Origin: Rheinheimera tangshanensis
GTDB lineage: Bacteria > Pseudomonadota > Gammaproteobacteria > Enterobacterales > Alteromonadaceae
Reading direction: 5' to 3'
Assembly (NCBI RefSeq): GCF_014645135.1
Contig: NZ_BMLH01000002.1
Span: forward strand, 62,001-126,000
DNA: 64,000 nucleotides
Shown here: positions 8,667 through 18,349 of the stretch, one piece after another
Layout of the letters: each line of letters begins with the position of its first letter
Numbering within the stretch: the first letter of the stretch is position 1
Position numbers and translations under genes: made by a program
The notes under the pieces: generated by a model
Told to the model about the DNA's origin: nothing
Seen by the model: only the letters and a program-made list of their open reading frames with translations
Database searches by the model: none

Positions 8667-8975
8667 AAATATGTGCAGGTATCTAATCTTGGTGGAAAAA
8701 GTGCAGATCAATTGGTATGCACAACAAGCAACGTAATTTCAATAAAGTGATTTTTCTGGTTGGTTTTGACCTACTCAATCAAGCTTCTTAAGCGATTAAT
8801 AAATATTTTGAGAAAAATAACCCGTCTTAAATTAATCAAATCTATCATCCGATAGCTGGACGATAGCGAAACAACTGGCCGGATAAACCTAAGTATGTTT
8901 GCCTGCGGCGTTATGTCGCATGGATAAGTAATTTTGCATCTTTTACATTAGATACCCCTAAATAAAGGAGATGTT
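8667..8975. other. Intergenic region without a gene
   Basis: 309 bp with no convincing ORF. It holds the imperfect palindrome TGCGGCG-TTA-TGTCGCA (8904-8920), related to 7101-7119, and an ATTAGAT half-site (8947-8953) next to the AAAGGAG ribosome-binding site of the DUF302 lipoprotein. Confidence 0.5.
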
Positions 8976-9446
8976 ATGTATAAACATATTTTGTCATTGA
9001 GCGCAGTGTTATGGCTTGCAGCTTGTTCACCTAAATCGATGGTAGTAGATGAGCGTTTAAGTCCTTTTGATCTTACTGAAACCATCTCTACGATACAGAA
9101 AAATGCGCAGGATTCAGGATGGGTGACGCCTAAAGTCATTAATATGAATGATAACGTTGTCAAAAATGGTGGCGAGCCGCTTGTAAAACAGGTCCGGATC
9201 CTTGAGCTTTGTAATGCGAAGCACGCTGCTACCATTTTAAACGACGAAGAAAGCAGATATGCGGCAGTCTTCATGCCCTGTTCAATTGCTGTTTATACAA
9301 AAGCGGATGGCAAAACATACGTTTCCAACATTCACGCTGCTCAAATGGGAAATCTGATGGGTGGTGTAGTTGGTGACGTTATGAGCGCAGTGGACGCTGA
9401 ACAGCAGCATATTCTGAGGTTTTTAAATAACAGTCCAGCAAGTTAA
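8976..9446 (+). CDS. DUF302-family lipoprotein
   Basis: 156-residue predicted lipoprotein: short signal peptide with lipobox LAAC at about residue 17, then a DUF302-like domain (FDLTETISTIQKNAQDSGW ... KQVRILELCNAKHA ... AAVFMPCSIAVYTKADGK). DUF302 domains bind small ligands and are frequent near sulfur-oxidation genes; the biochemical role is not established. A strong AAAGGAG ribosome-binding site precedes the ATG. Two cysteines in the domain (ELCNA, MPCSI) could be redox active. Convergent with dps. Confidence 0.78.
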   Translation: MYKHILSLSAVLWLAACSPKSMVVDERLSPFDLTETISTIQKNAQDSGWVTPKVINMNDNVVKNGGEPLVKQVRILELCNAKHAATILNDEESRYAAVFMPCSIAVYTKADGKTYVSNIHAAQMGNLMGGVVGDVMSAVDAEQQHILRFLNNSPAS

Positions 9447-9471
9447 TTTAAAAGTTTTAGCCAGGTTTCAG

Positions 9472-9502
9472 AGCCTCATCATGTTGATGATTGAGGCTAT
9501 TA
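9472..9502. terminator. Hairpin between DUF302 lipoprotein and dps
   Basis: AGCCTCATCAT-GTT-GATGATTGAGGCT forms a stem with one bulge, followed by ATTATT, in the gap between two convergent genes. Likely a shared terminator. Confidence 0.6.
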
Positions 9503-9569
9503 TCAATACTAGAGTGGAGTCTATTTCATAGTATTTAAGAAGTTTGGACTTTGACTTCTGAGGCGAAGG

Positions 9570-10061
9570 TCAGTCAGCCATCATACTTCTGAGCATCCAC
9601 GCTGTTTTCTCATGTATGTTTAGTCGCTGAGTAAGGATATCCGCACTTGGTTGATCGTTCGCTTCATTGACAAGTTCAAACAGACTTCGTGCTGTTCTAG
9701 CCGTCGCCTCTTGTGCATTAACAAGATAAGCTAACATCTCGGTTGCTGATGGAACACCTTCAATCTCTTCGATTGAACTTAGCTTAGAAAATTCCTTGTA
9801 AGTTCCCGGCGCTGGAAATCCTAAAGCCCTAATTCTCTCGGCAATCTGATCCAGCGCAGTCCACTGCTCGGTATATTGATCCATAAACATGTTATGTAAT
9901 CCATTAAACTGAGGACCAGTGACATTCCAATGAAAATTATGGGTCATCAGATAAAGTGTATAACTGTCTGCAAGTAGTTTAGATAATCCTTGAGCAATTT
10001 TTTTTCTATTCTTTTCGTCGATGCCGATATTGATATCCATTTTTTTATCTTTTTTCATCAT
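9570..10061 (-). CDS. dps: Dps-family ferritin-like DNA-protection protein
   Basis: 163-residue Dps-type ferritin that oxidises and stores iron with peroxide and protects DNA. The dimer-interface ferroxidase residues are visible: H in MTHNFHWNVTG, H in NGLHNMF, then D and E in ALDQIAERI. The Lys-rich N-terminus (KKDKK) could contact DNA. The ATG at 10058 may be the real start, since GAGG is only 2 nt from the first ATG and 5 nt from the second. A small secreted ORF lies 44 bp upstream on the same strand. The location next to peroxiredoxin and KatG fits a peroxide-stress role. Confidence 0.93.
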   Translation of the reverse strand: MMKKDKKMDINIGIDEKNRKKIAQGLSKLLADSYTLYLMTHNFHWNVTGPQFNGLHNMFMDQYTEQWTALDQIAERIRALGFPAPGTYKEFSKLSSIEEIEGVPSATEMLAYLVNAQEATARTARSLFELVNEANDQPSADILTQRLNIHEKTAWMLRSMMAD

Positions 10062-10105
10062 TGCCTCGTGTGTTGCCGAAAAATCTACTGGTAGTATGCA
10101 CGCTT

Positions 10106-10255
10106 TTATAGTTGTTTACCCAGCTCAACTTTCTCCGGTTGGGTTATTTTTGCAGGTTGGATTACCTGAACCGGCTCATTTTTGGGCTCTTGAGCCTGTA
10201 AAGGGCAGTCTGTGCTGGCGATAACAAGTTGAAATGTCAGCAAAGTTTTGTTCAT
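10106..10255 (-). CDS. Small 49-residue protein upstream of dps
   Basis: Short ORF beginning MNKTLLTFQLVIASTDC and continuing with a Gln/Pro/Lys-rich tail that ends VELGKQL. GAGGTGAG lies close upstream of the ATG. The hydrophobic start followed by a cysteine could be a weak export signal, but it does not match a standard lipobox. It is not a family I recognise. It would be cotranscribed with dps. Real coding is supported only by the ribosome-binding site and composition. Confidence 0.45.
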   Translation of the reverse strand: MNKTLLTFQLVIASTDCPLQAQEPKNEPVQVIQPAKITQPEKVELGKQL

Positions 10256-10366
10256 CACAACTCACCTCAATCTCTATTTTTCTCTTTAACTATAGACCAG
10301 GTCTCATCTAGGGTATTGATATACATCAATAAAATCTAATGTTTGATTTCTTCATCGATTTATTGA

Positions 10367-10382
10367 ATTAGATCAATCTAAT
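10367..10382. promoter_or_regulatory. Palindrome ATTAGAT-CA-ATCTAAT upstream of peroxiredoxin
   Basis: Same arms as the site at 7675-7690, placed about 80 bp before the peroxiredoxin ATG in the region divergent from the 49-residue ORF and dps. A further half-site ATCTAAT is at 10334-10340. Candidate operator of a regulator common to these promoters. Confidence 0.5.
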
Positions 10383-10463
10383 CTATTTATTTCCTTTAGT
10401 TATATGCTTATACTAAATTGGAATACGAAAGTTAGACCCAACCAAACAACTGAGGTATTCGAG

Positions 10464-11105
10464 ATGACTGAATCAACTGTAACTTTTCCACAATTAAATC
10501 AACCGGCTCCAGACTTTACTGCAAAGACTACGCACGGTATGAAATCGCTTGCCGACTATAAAGGTAAGTGGTTGGTACTGTTTTCACACCCTGCTGACTT
10601 CACACCTGTGTGTACAACCGAATTTATCGGTTTTGCGACTCGGGCAGAAAAATTTGCGGCATTGAATTGTGAGCTGTTGGGCTTGTCTATTGACAGTGTG
10701 CACTCTCACATTGCCTGGGCTCGTAGTATTGAGCAAAACTTTGGTATCACCATTCCATTTCCAATCATTGCCGACCTGTCTATGGCGGTAGCAAAGTCTT
10801 ACGGCATGATCCAACCCGGTGCTAGTGATACAGCGGCAGTTCGTGCGACGTTCTTCATTGACCCTAACGGCATTATGAGAGCTATGGTGTATTACCCGAT
10901 GAGCAACGGTCGTAGCATTGACGAGTTTGTTCGTATGCTTGAAGCCATGCAAACCAGCGATGCAAATAAGATCGCAACCCCAGAAAACTGGCATGTAGGC
11001 GAACCAGTTATCGTTCCTCCACCAGCAACAATGGCGGATGCAGCTGTGCGAAAAGATCAGGGTCATAACTACGTGGATTGGTACTACTGCACTAAAACAC
11101 TGTAA
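10464..11105 (+). CDS. Peroxiredoxin of the Prx6 / 1-Cys type
   Basis: Thiol peroxidase of 213 residues that reduces hydrogen peroxide, alkyl hydroperoxides and possibly persulfides. The ATG at 10464 is chosen over an in-frame ATG at 10404 because it has GAGG about 9 nt upstream and matches the family's N-terminus. The peroxidatic cysteine is C50 in HPADFTPVCTTEF, and the conserved Arg lies in DTAAVRATFFIDP. The long C-terminal extension (NWHVGEPVIVPPPATMADA) is typical of Prx6-like proteins, and a second cysteine sits near the end (WYYCTKTL). The persulfide-dioxygenase-like gene follows 56 bp downstream on the same strand, separated by a hairpin. Confidence 0.93.
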   Translation: MTESTVTFPQLNQPAPDFTAKTTHGMKSLADYKGKWLVLFSHPADFTPVCTTEFIGFATRAEKFAALNCELLGLSIDSVHSHIAWARSIEQNFGITIPFPIIADLSMAVAKSYGMIQPGASDTAAVRATFFIDPNGIMRAMVYYPMSNGRSIDEFVRMLEAMQTSDANKIATPENWHVGEPVIVPPPATMADAAVRKDQGHNYVDWYYCTKTL

Positions 11106-11129
11106 ATCTGTTTATTTGTTAATACAAAA

Positions 11130-11148
11130 GGGAGCGCTTTGCGCTCCC
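11130..11148 (+). terminator. Strong hairpin between peroxiredoxin and dioxygenase genes
   Basis: GGGAGCGC-TTT-GCGCTCCC with an AAAA run before it but no T tract after it. It sits just upstream of the AGGAG ribosome-binding site of the next gene. It may be a partial terminator or a stem controlling mRNA decay between the two genes. Confidence 0.5.
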
Positions 11149-11161
11149 TCAGGAGCAAAAG

Positions 11162-12028
11162 ATGAGTGATATTCATGTAGAAGCATTTTTGGATAAAGAT
11201 AGCGAGACATTCAGTTATGTCGTCACTGATCTTGCCTCAAAGCATGCTGTTGTGATCGATCCTGTGCTGGATTTTGATTACAAATCAGGCCGCACTTCGA
11301 CACAAAGTGCAGAACTCATGCTGGCTTATATTCAGCAAAATGAGCTGATACTGGACTGGGTGCTGGAAACCCATGCTCATGCCGATCATTTATCCGCAGC
11401 ACCGTTTTTCAAAGAGCATCTGGGAGCTAAGGTCGGCATAGGCGCCCATATCAAGCAGGTACAAACTATTTTCAAAGAAGTGTTTAATCTTGAAAAAGAG
11501 TTTTTACCCAATGGCGCTCAATTTGACCGTTTATTCCATGATGGCGAAATACTGCACGTAGGCGCGATGTCTATTCGTGTGATCCACACTCCAGGTCATA
11601 CACCCGCTGATCTTGCCTACCTGATTAATGATGAAGCTGCATTTGTAGGCGACACCTTATTTATGCCTGATGTCGGAACTTCTCGCTGCGATTTCCCTGG
11701 TGGCAGTGCTTCGACTTTGTTCCAGTCCATCTCAAAGTTACTGGCTCTACCAGAAGAGACAAAAATTTATGTCTGTCACGATTATCCAACAAAAGGACGT
11801 GAACATGAATATGTGACCACAGTGGGTGAACAACGTGAGCACAATATTCACGTGCATGATGGCGTTACAGAAGCACAATTTGTGGAAAAACGTGAAGCGC
11901 GGGATGCAACTCTGGCGATGCCACGGCTTATTTTACCTTCAATACAGGTCAATATCCGTGCTGGGCATATGCCTCCTGCGGATGAGCAAGGTAAGGTGTA
12001 TTTAAAGCTCCCGATTAACATGCTGTAA
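11162..12028 (+). CDS. Metallo-beta-lactamase-fold hydrolase, persulfide dioxygenase-like
   Basis: 288-residue protein with the MBL metal-binding motif THAHADHLSA (about residues 72-81), a further histidine in HTPGHTPADLAYL, aspartate in FVGDTLFMPDVGTSRCDFPGG and histidine in VCHDYPTKGREH. The SRCDFPGG and KGREH signatures are those of the ETHE1/Blh group, which oxidise glutathione persulfide or related persulfides to sulfite using one iron. TauE/SafE and rhodanese genes follow directly, the same company kept by Blh enzymes in sulfide-detoxification operons such as the bigR locus. Glyoxalase II is less likely because of those signatures and the gene context. Confidence 0.9.
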   Translation: MSDIHVEAFLDKDSETFSYVVTDLASKHAVVIDPVLDFDYKSGRTSTQSAELMLAYIQQNELILDWVLETHAHADHLSAAPFFKEHLGAKVGIGAHIKQVQTIFKEVFNLEKEFLPNGAQFDRLFHDGEILHVGAMSIRVIHTPGHTPADLAYLINDEAAFVGDTLFMPDVGTSRCDFPGGSASTLFQSISKLLALPEETKIYVCHDYPTKGREHEYVTTVGEQREHNIHVHDGVTEAQFVEKREARDATLAMPRLILPSIQVNIRAGHMPPADEQGKVYLKLPINML

Positions 12029-12071
12029 CTATGTTTATCTATTCAGGCTTCACTGGCAAAGAGAAGAAATT

Positions 12072-12824
12072 ATGATCCATGCAATATTGGGGGCAATCTT
12101 AATAGGATTAAGCCTTGGCATCTTTGGTTCAGGCGGCTCTATCCTGACTGTTCCAGTACTAATGTATTTAGTCGATATGCCGGCGAATCTGGCGATTGCT
12201 TCCTCTTTACTTATAGTTGCCGGTATCAGCTTATTTGGCAGTATCCCTAACATTTGGCACAAAAGAGTGTCCTGGCCTCATGTACTACTGTTTGGTATTC
12301 CTGGCATGGTGGGGACTTATGGCGGTGCCTGGCTGGGAACTCTGGTTGACAGCGTTATTCAGCTATCTGTATTCGTTCTGTTGATGGTTGTCGCTGCAGT
12401 GATGATGTGGCGCAGCAAAAAAAGTTCTGAAGCCACGCCCAAGGTGAACTTTCTTAAGGTCGCTTTGGATGGGGTAGTCGTTGGAGTCATCACAGGATTT
12501 GTCGGTGTAGGCGGTGGTTTTTTGATAGTCCCCGCGCTAGTTCTGCTTGGTGGTGTTCCCATGATAATGGCAATAGGCACCAGCTTACTGATTATCGCAC
12601 TGAAATCTGTGGTGGGTTTTGCTAAGTACTACGAAGTCTTGACCGCCCAGAACTTTTCTTTCGACTGGACTGTCATCGGAATTATGGTGGTTGGCGGTGT
12701 CGCTGGTAGTTTCTTTGGTGCCTGGATAGGGCATAAATTACCGAAAGAAAAACTGCAAAAAGCCTTTTCAATCTTCCTGATTATCATGGCAACTGTGGTC
12801 CTTACTCAATCCGTTTTAAATTAG
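12072..12824 (+). CDS. TauE/SafE-family sulfite/sulfonate exporter
   Basis: 250-residue inner-membrane protein with about eight hydrophobic helices in two related halves, each opening with a glycine-rich motif: GIFGSGGSILTVPVL near the N-terminus and GFVGVGGGFLIVPALVLL at about residue 140. This internal repeat defines the TauE/SafE family. Placed between a persulfide dioxygenase-like gene and a rhodanese, it most likely exports sulfite or another sulfur oxyanion made by the neighbouring enzymes (inference from context). Gaps of about 43 and 15 bp on either side suggest one operon. Confidence 0.92.
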   Translation: MIHAILGAILIGLSLGIFGSGGSILTVPVLMYLVDMPANLAIASSLLIVAGISLFGSIPNIWHKRVSWPHVLLFGIPGMVGTYGGAWLGTLVDSVIQLSVFVLLMVVAAVMMWRSKKSSEATPKVNFLKVALDGVVVGVITGFVGVGGGFLIVPALVLLGGVPMIMAIGTSLLIIALKSVVGFAKYYEVLTAQNFSFDWTVIGIMVVGGVAGSFFGAWIGHKLPKEKLQKAFSIFLIIMATVVLTQSVLN

Positions 12825-12839
12825 TGAAAGAGGTAATAT

Positions 12840-13235
12840 ATGAAGAGTTCGCAACAAATAGTGAATGAAGCTAAGGCCAGAATCGTTGAAGTTTCTGTTC
12901 AGGAATTAGCCTCAGCCCTGCAGGATCATCATGCCATACTCATTGATGTGCGTGAGCCTGATGAATATATTCAGGGTTACGTCGACCGCTCGGTAAATTA
13001 TCCTCGAGGTGTGCTTGAGATGCGTATTCACCAACATCCGAGTGTTGGTTCGAATTGTGACAGTATGGCAGCGCTTGAGCAGTTATCTGCCAAGCCCATT
13101 TATCTGATGTGTCGTTCCGGTGCACGTTCTGCCCTGGCCGCAGATTCGCTGAAAAACATGGGCTTTACTCAAGTCTTATCGGTTGCTGGCGGATTCCAAG
13201 CCTGGTTGGATGCAGGTTACCCAGTCGAACGTTAA
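12840..13235 (+). CDS. Single-domain rhodanese sulfurtransferase
   Basis: 131-residue cytoplasmic protein with the rhodanese fold: DVREPDEYIQGYV (about residues 36-48) and the active-site loop CRSGAR with C91 as the persulfide carrier. It would move sulfane sulfur between the SQR product, low-molecular-weight thiols and the dioxygenase. AGAGG precedes the ATG and the TauE/SafE stop is 15 bp upstream. A clear terminator follows at 13283. Confidence 0.92.
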   Translation: MKSSQQIVNEAKARIVEVSVQELASALQDHHAILIDVREPDEYIQGYVDRSVNYPRGVLEMRIHQHPSVGSNCDSMAALEQLSAKPIYLMCRSGARSALAADSLKNMGFTQVLSVAGGFQAWLDAGYPVER

Positions 13236-13282
13236 TTCATATCCAAAATGGCCTCCGCTGCGCAGGCCAGATAAAAGTTCTC

Positions 13283-13315
13283 ACTGTCATTAGGTGCAGG
13301 CTAATGACAGTTTTT
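13283..13315 (+). terminator. Intrinsic terminator after rhodanese
   Basis: CTGTCATTAG-N7-CTAATGACAG perfect stem followed immediately by TTTTT. Ends the dioxygenase/TauE/rhodanese transcript. Confidence 0.88.
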
Positions 13316-13402
13316 CAACAGATAGTTAGTTTGATACGCCTCAAAATTAGCCTGCTCTCTGCTACACGAGAGTTGTTTATTCATAAGACTTTACTATCTT
13401 AA

Positions 13403-15631
<2,229 letters not shown>

Positions 15632-15664
15632 ACTGATGTTGACGTTAAAATTATAGTAAATATC

Positions 15665-15702
15665 AGTGCTCATTCTTGAAAGAGGATGGGCACTTATTAT
15701 TA
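15665..15702 (+). terminator. katG terminator
   Basis: Stem GTGCTCATTCTT / AGAGGATGGGCAC with G-U pairs and a short GAAA-type loop, followed by TTATTATTATT, 33 bp after the katG stop. Confidence 0.78.
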
Positions 15703-15963
15703 TTGACCTCCGAGGAGCCTATTAAAGTAAGGTCTTGCTTGGATAGCCTTTGCAGCCCACGTATTGCTCTTCAACTATTCATCACCTCCAGTTATATGTT
15801 GGAATGAAGCCTAAATCTGCTTAGGTCTTGAAATCAAACAAGCGGTAATCATCCATATACAGAGTTGATGTTAACTCAGTAAGGACATGCGCAATGAATA
15901 GCACTGTCTAAATATGGGCTGGATGTTGGTAAAGTTTTCACAGGTGTAATGAAGGAAATCAGA

Positions 15964-16413
15964 ATGTCTGAATCTAACAGTTTTAGTGTTCAAATGCGGT
16001 TATTAGAAGGCTTTAAGTTTGAAATTGATTTTGGCAGTGCAGGCCAAGTCTTGACTGATGAACCTCCTCCGTTAGGCGATGGGGAAGGTCCGAACCCATC
16101 ACGTTTACTTGCTGCAGCTGTTGCTAATTGTTTAGCAGCGAGTTTGTTATTTGCTATTCGCAAGTTTAAAGAAGACCCTGGACAGGTTAGCGCTCAAGTA
16201 CGTGGAGATTTAGAACGTCAGGAAGGTCGTTGGCGTATTAGTAAGTTAAGTGTTGAACTTAACCTTGGGACAGAGGCGATGACAATACCTCATCTGGAGA
16301 GAGCATTGAGCCAGTTTGAAAATTTCTGTGTTGTGACACAGAGCGTAAGACAGGGGATAGAGGTATCAGTAAGTGTTCGCGACAGTAATGGTGATTTACT
16401 CCATCAAGGATAA
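15964..16413 (+). CDS. OsmC-family thiol peroxidase-like protein
   Basis: 149-residue cytoplasmic protein of the OsmC/Ohr superfamily. The two signature cysteines are in AVANCLAASLLFAIRK (helix) and FENFCVVTQSVRQGI, the pair used in organic hydroperoxide reduction by Ohr/OsmC. The Glu-Pro-rich loop DEPPPLGDGEGPNPSRLLAAA matches the substrate-site region. The ATG at 15964 is chosen over 15949 because AAGGA sits 8 nt before it. Some OsmC proteins handle persulfides as well as peroxides, which fits this neighbourhood, but the substrate here cannot be read. The preceding 260 bp after the katG terminator hold no gene that I can see. Confidence 0.88.
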   Translation: MSESNSFSVQMRLLEGFKFEIDFGSAGQVLTDEPPPLGDGEGPNPSRLLAAAVANCLAASLLFAIRKFKEDPGQVSAQVRGDLERQEGRWRISKLSVELNLGTEAMTIPHLERALSQFENFCVVTQSVRQGIEVSVSVRDSNGDLLHQG

Positions 16414-16658
16414 AGCAGCCTCAATGAATGAGTGCTAAAGCGAAATAAGATGTATACAAATTTATAACAGGCTAGATGAGTATTAGGAATCTGCCCACAG
16501 TAAAATAATTCTATTGAACTATTAGTGGAAAATGGGTAGTTGAGATTTTTCTAATATTAGTTAAGATAGTAATAGATTACTTTCTTTTTGGGGCGGACGT
16601 GTAACGGAAAAATCTTACTGCAGATGAACGCAAGGCAGCGACCGTTAGTGCTGTTCTG

Positions 16659-17201
16659 ATGTTGGCTGCAGAGCAAAACCCAAGCGATATAACGACCTCT
16701 GCGATTGCGCAGAAAATGGGATTAACACAGGGGGCTCTATTCAGACATTTCGATAGTAAGGATTCCATTATGGAAGCCGTCATGAGCTGGGTCGCTGACA
16801 GCATTCTGAACCGAATTGAAACGGCCGCGCAAAACGAATCGTCGCCTTTAGCCGCATTACGTGCGGTTTTCATGACGCATATACAGTTTGTATTTGAGAA
16901 CCCCGGAGTACCGAGACTGCTTTTGAGTGAGTTGCAACGCCCAGGCATTACCAAGCCTAAAGAGCAGACAAAAAGCATGCTCACTGGTTACAAAACCAAA
17001 CTCATACAAATTTTGGAAACTGCCATTGCTCGCAAAGAACTGCCACCGGAACTAGATATTAAAATTGCTGTTGTGATGTTTATTGGCTCCATACAAGGGC
17101 TGGTTATGCAAGCGCTAATTGCCGGTGACGTCAGTCTTATTCGTCGTGATGCCGCTGGTGTTTTTGCAATTTATCTTCGTGGCATTGGAAACAACAAATG
17201 A
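16659..17201 (+). CDS. TetR-family regulator, N-terminus interrupted
   Basis: Transcriptional regulator. The helix-turn-helix is clear (ITTSAIAQKMGLTQGALFRHF) and the rest is an all-helical ligand-binding domain. The first usable start in frame is ATG 16659, but the reading frame upstream still encodes conserved helix-1 sequence (LTADERKAATVSAVL) back to a TAA at 16602-16604, with no ATG, GTG or TTG between. Starting at 16659 removes half of helix 1. So either a rare start is used, or a recent nonsense or frameshift change has damaged the N-terminus. The stop overlaps the next gene's ATG (ATGA), so it heads the adaptor/permease/ATPase operon and probably controls it. Confidence 0.8.
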   Translation: MLAAEQNPSDITTSAIAQKMGLTQGALFRHFDSKDSIMEAVMSWVADSILNRIETAAQNESSPLAALRAVFMTHIQFVFENPGVPRLLLSELQRPGITKPKEQTKSMLTGYKTKLIQILETAIARKELPPELDIKIAVVMFIGSIQGLVMQALIAGDVSLIRRDAAGVFAIYLRGIGNNK

Positions 17202-18349
17202 AATTAACTCCGAAGCAACGCCAAAGTATTCCGTTAATAGTCTTCGTGCTCCTGTTACTTACAATATTTATATTTGTTGCTGTGCGATCTGGGCCGCTTG
17301 CGCCGATTTCTGTGACTTTAAGTACAGTTGAATCCAGAACGATCTCGCCGGACCTTTCAGGGGTAGGCACAGTGCAAGCCCGTTATACCTACAAAATAGG
17401 TCCAGTCATCACCGGAAAAATTGCAAGCCTGAATGTAAACGTTGGTGAAAGAGTTGAGGCAGGGCAATTACTGGGTGAAATGGATGCTGTAGATATCGCT
17501 CAAAGGCTCCAGGCTCAGGAAGCTGCTATTAGAAGTTCTGAGGCTGTTGTTTTACAAGCAACAGCAAAAGAGGATTATGCCAAAAGTCAGGCCCGGCGCT
17601 ATGAGCAACTTATTTTAACCCGTGGTACCAGCGAAGAAACACTCCTCTCAAAACGTCAAGAGCTGGCAATAGCCAGTGCAACCCTCAGTGCGAGTATCTC
17701 GGAAATGGCTCGACTGCGCGCAGAGCGGGACGCGTTGTTATCCCAACTTAAAAATCTGAATTTGATCGCCTTTGCCGATGGTTTGGTTGCAGCCAGAAAT
17801 GCCGAGCCAGGGTCTACAGTGACTGCCGGGCAAACGGTCATCGAAATTATTGACCCCGATAGTTTGTGGATAAACGCCCGATTTGACCAGCATAGTGCAG
17901 AGGGGTTAGCGGCAGGGCTTCCTGCAGAAATCACGTTGCGTTCCCGCCAATCTCAAACTCTGGCAGGCTCTGTACTTTGGGTCGAACCCAAAGCTGATGC
18001 AGTTACCGAAGAAATGTTAGCCAAAATTGTTTTTGCCACTACGCCAACACCACTCCCATCTATTGGAGAATTGGCACAAATCAGATTACGACTACCGGCT
18101 CTAGCTGAAACACCTACAGTGCTAAATGCTGCTATTCGCACACTGAACGGGCAACGCGGTGTCTGGAAACTAACCCAGGATGGTATTCTCTTTGTTCCAG
18201 TTGTACTTGGACGAACGGATCTTGACGGTTATGTACAAGTACTTGAAGGTTTGCAAGTGGGTGATCAGGTCGTGTTATACAGCGATAAAACTCTCAAAGC
18301 GGACAGCCGGATTCACATTACGGGGTCTTTGACAGGAACGTCACGTTGA
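17198..18349 (+). CDS. HlyD/DevB-type periplasmic adaptor of an ABC exporter
   Basis: 383-residue membrane fusion protein: one N-terminal membrane helix (about residues 12-30), lipoyl halves around GKIASLNVNVGERVEAGQLLGEMD and FADGLVAARNAEPGSTV, a coiled-coil hairpin between them (about 110-180), and C-terminal beta domains. Its start overlaps the TetR stop and its stop overlaps the start of the FtsX-like permease, which marks strict coupling. Adaptor plus FtsX permease plus LolD-like ATPase is the DevBCA/MacAB-like export arrangement. Substrate unknown. Confidence 0.9.
   Translation: MKLTPKQRQSIPLIVFVLLLLTIFIFVAVRSGPLAPISVTLSTVESRTISPDLSGVGTVQARYTYKIGPVITGKIASLNVNVGERVEAGQLLGEMDAVDIAQRLQAQEAAIRSSEAVVLQATAKEDYAKSQARRYEQLILTRGTSEETLLSKRQELAIASATLSASISEMARLRAERDALLSQLKNLNLIAFADGLVAARNAEPGSTVTAGQTVIEIIDPDSLWINARFDQHSAEGLAAGLPAEITLRSRQSQTLAGSVLWVEPKADAVTEEMLAKIVFATTPTPLPSIGELAQIRLRLPALAETPTVLNAAIRTLNGQRGVWKLTQDGILFVPVVLGRTDLDGYVQVLEGLQVGDQVVLYSDKTLKADSRIHITGSLTGTSR

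Noticed and set aside
10021-10224. 67-residue plus-strand ORF over the start of dps
   Set aside because: It overlaps dps and the 49-residue ORF antisense, and has no ribosome-binding site or protein-like composition.
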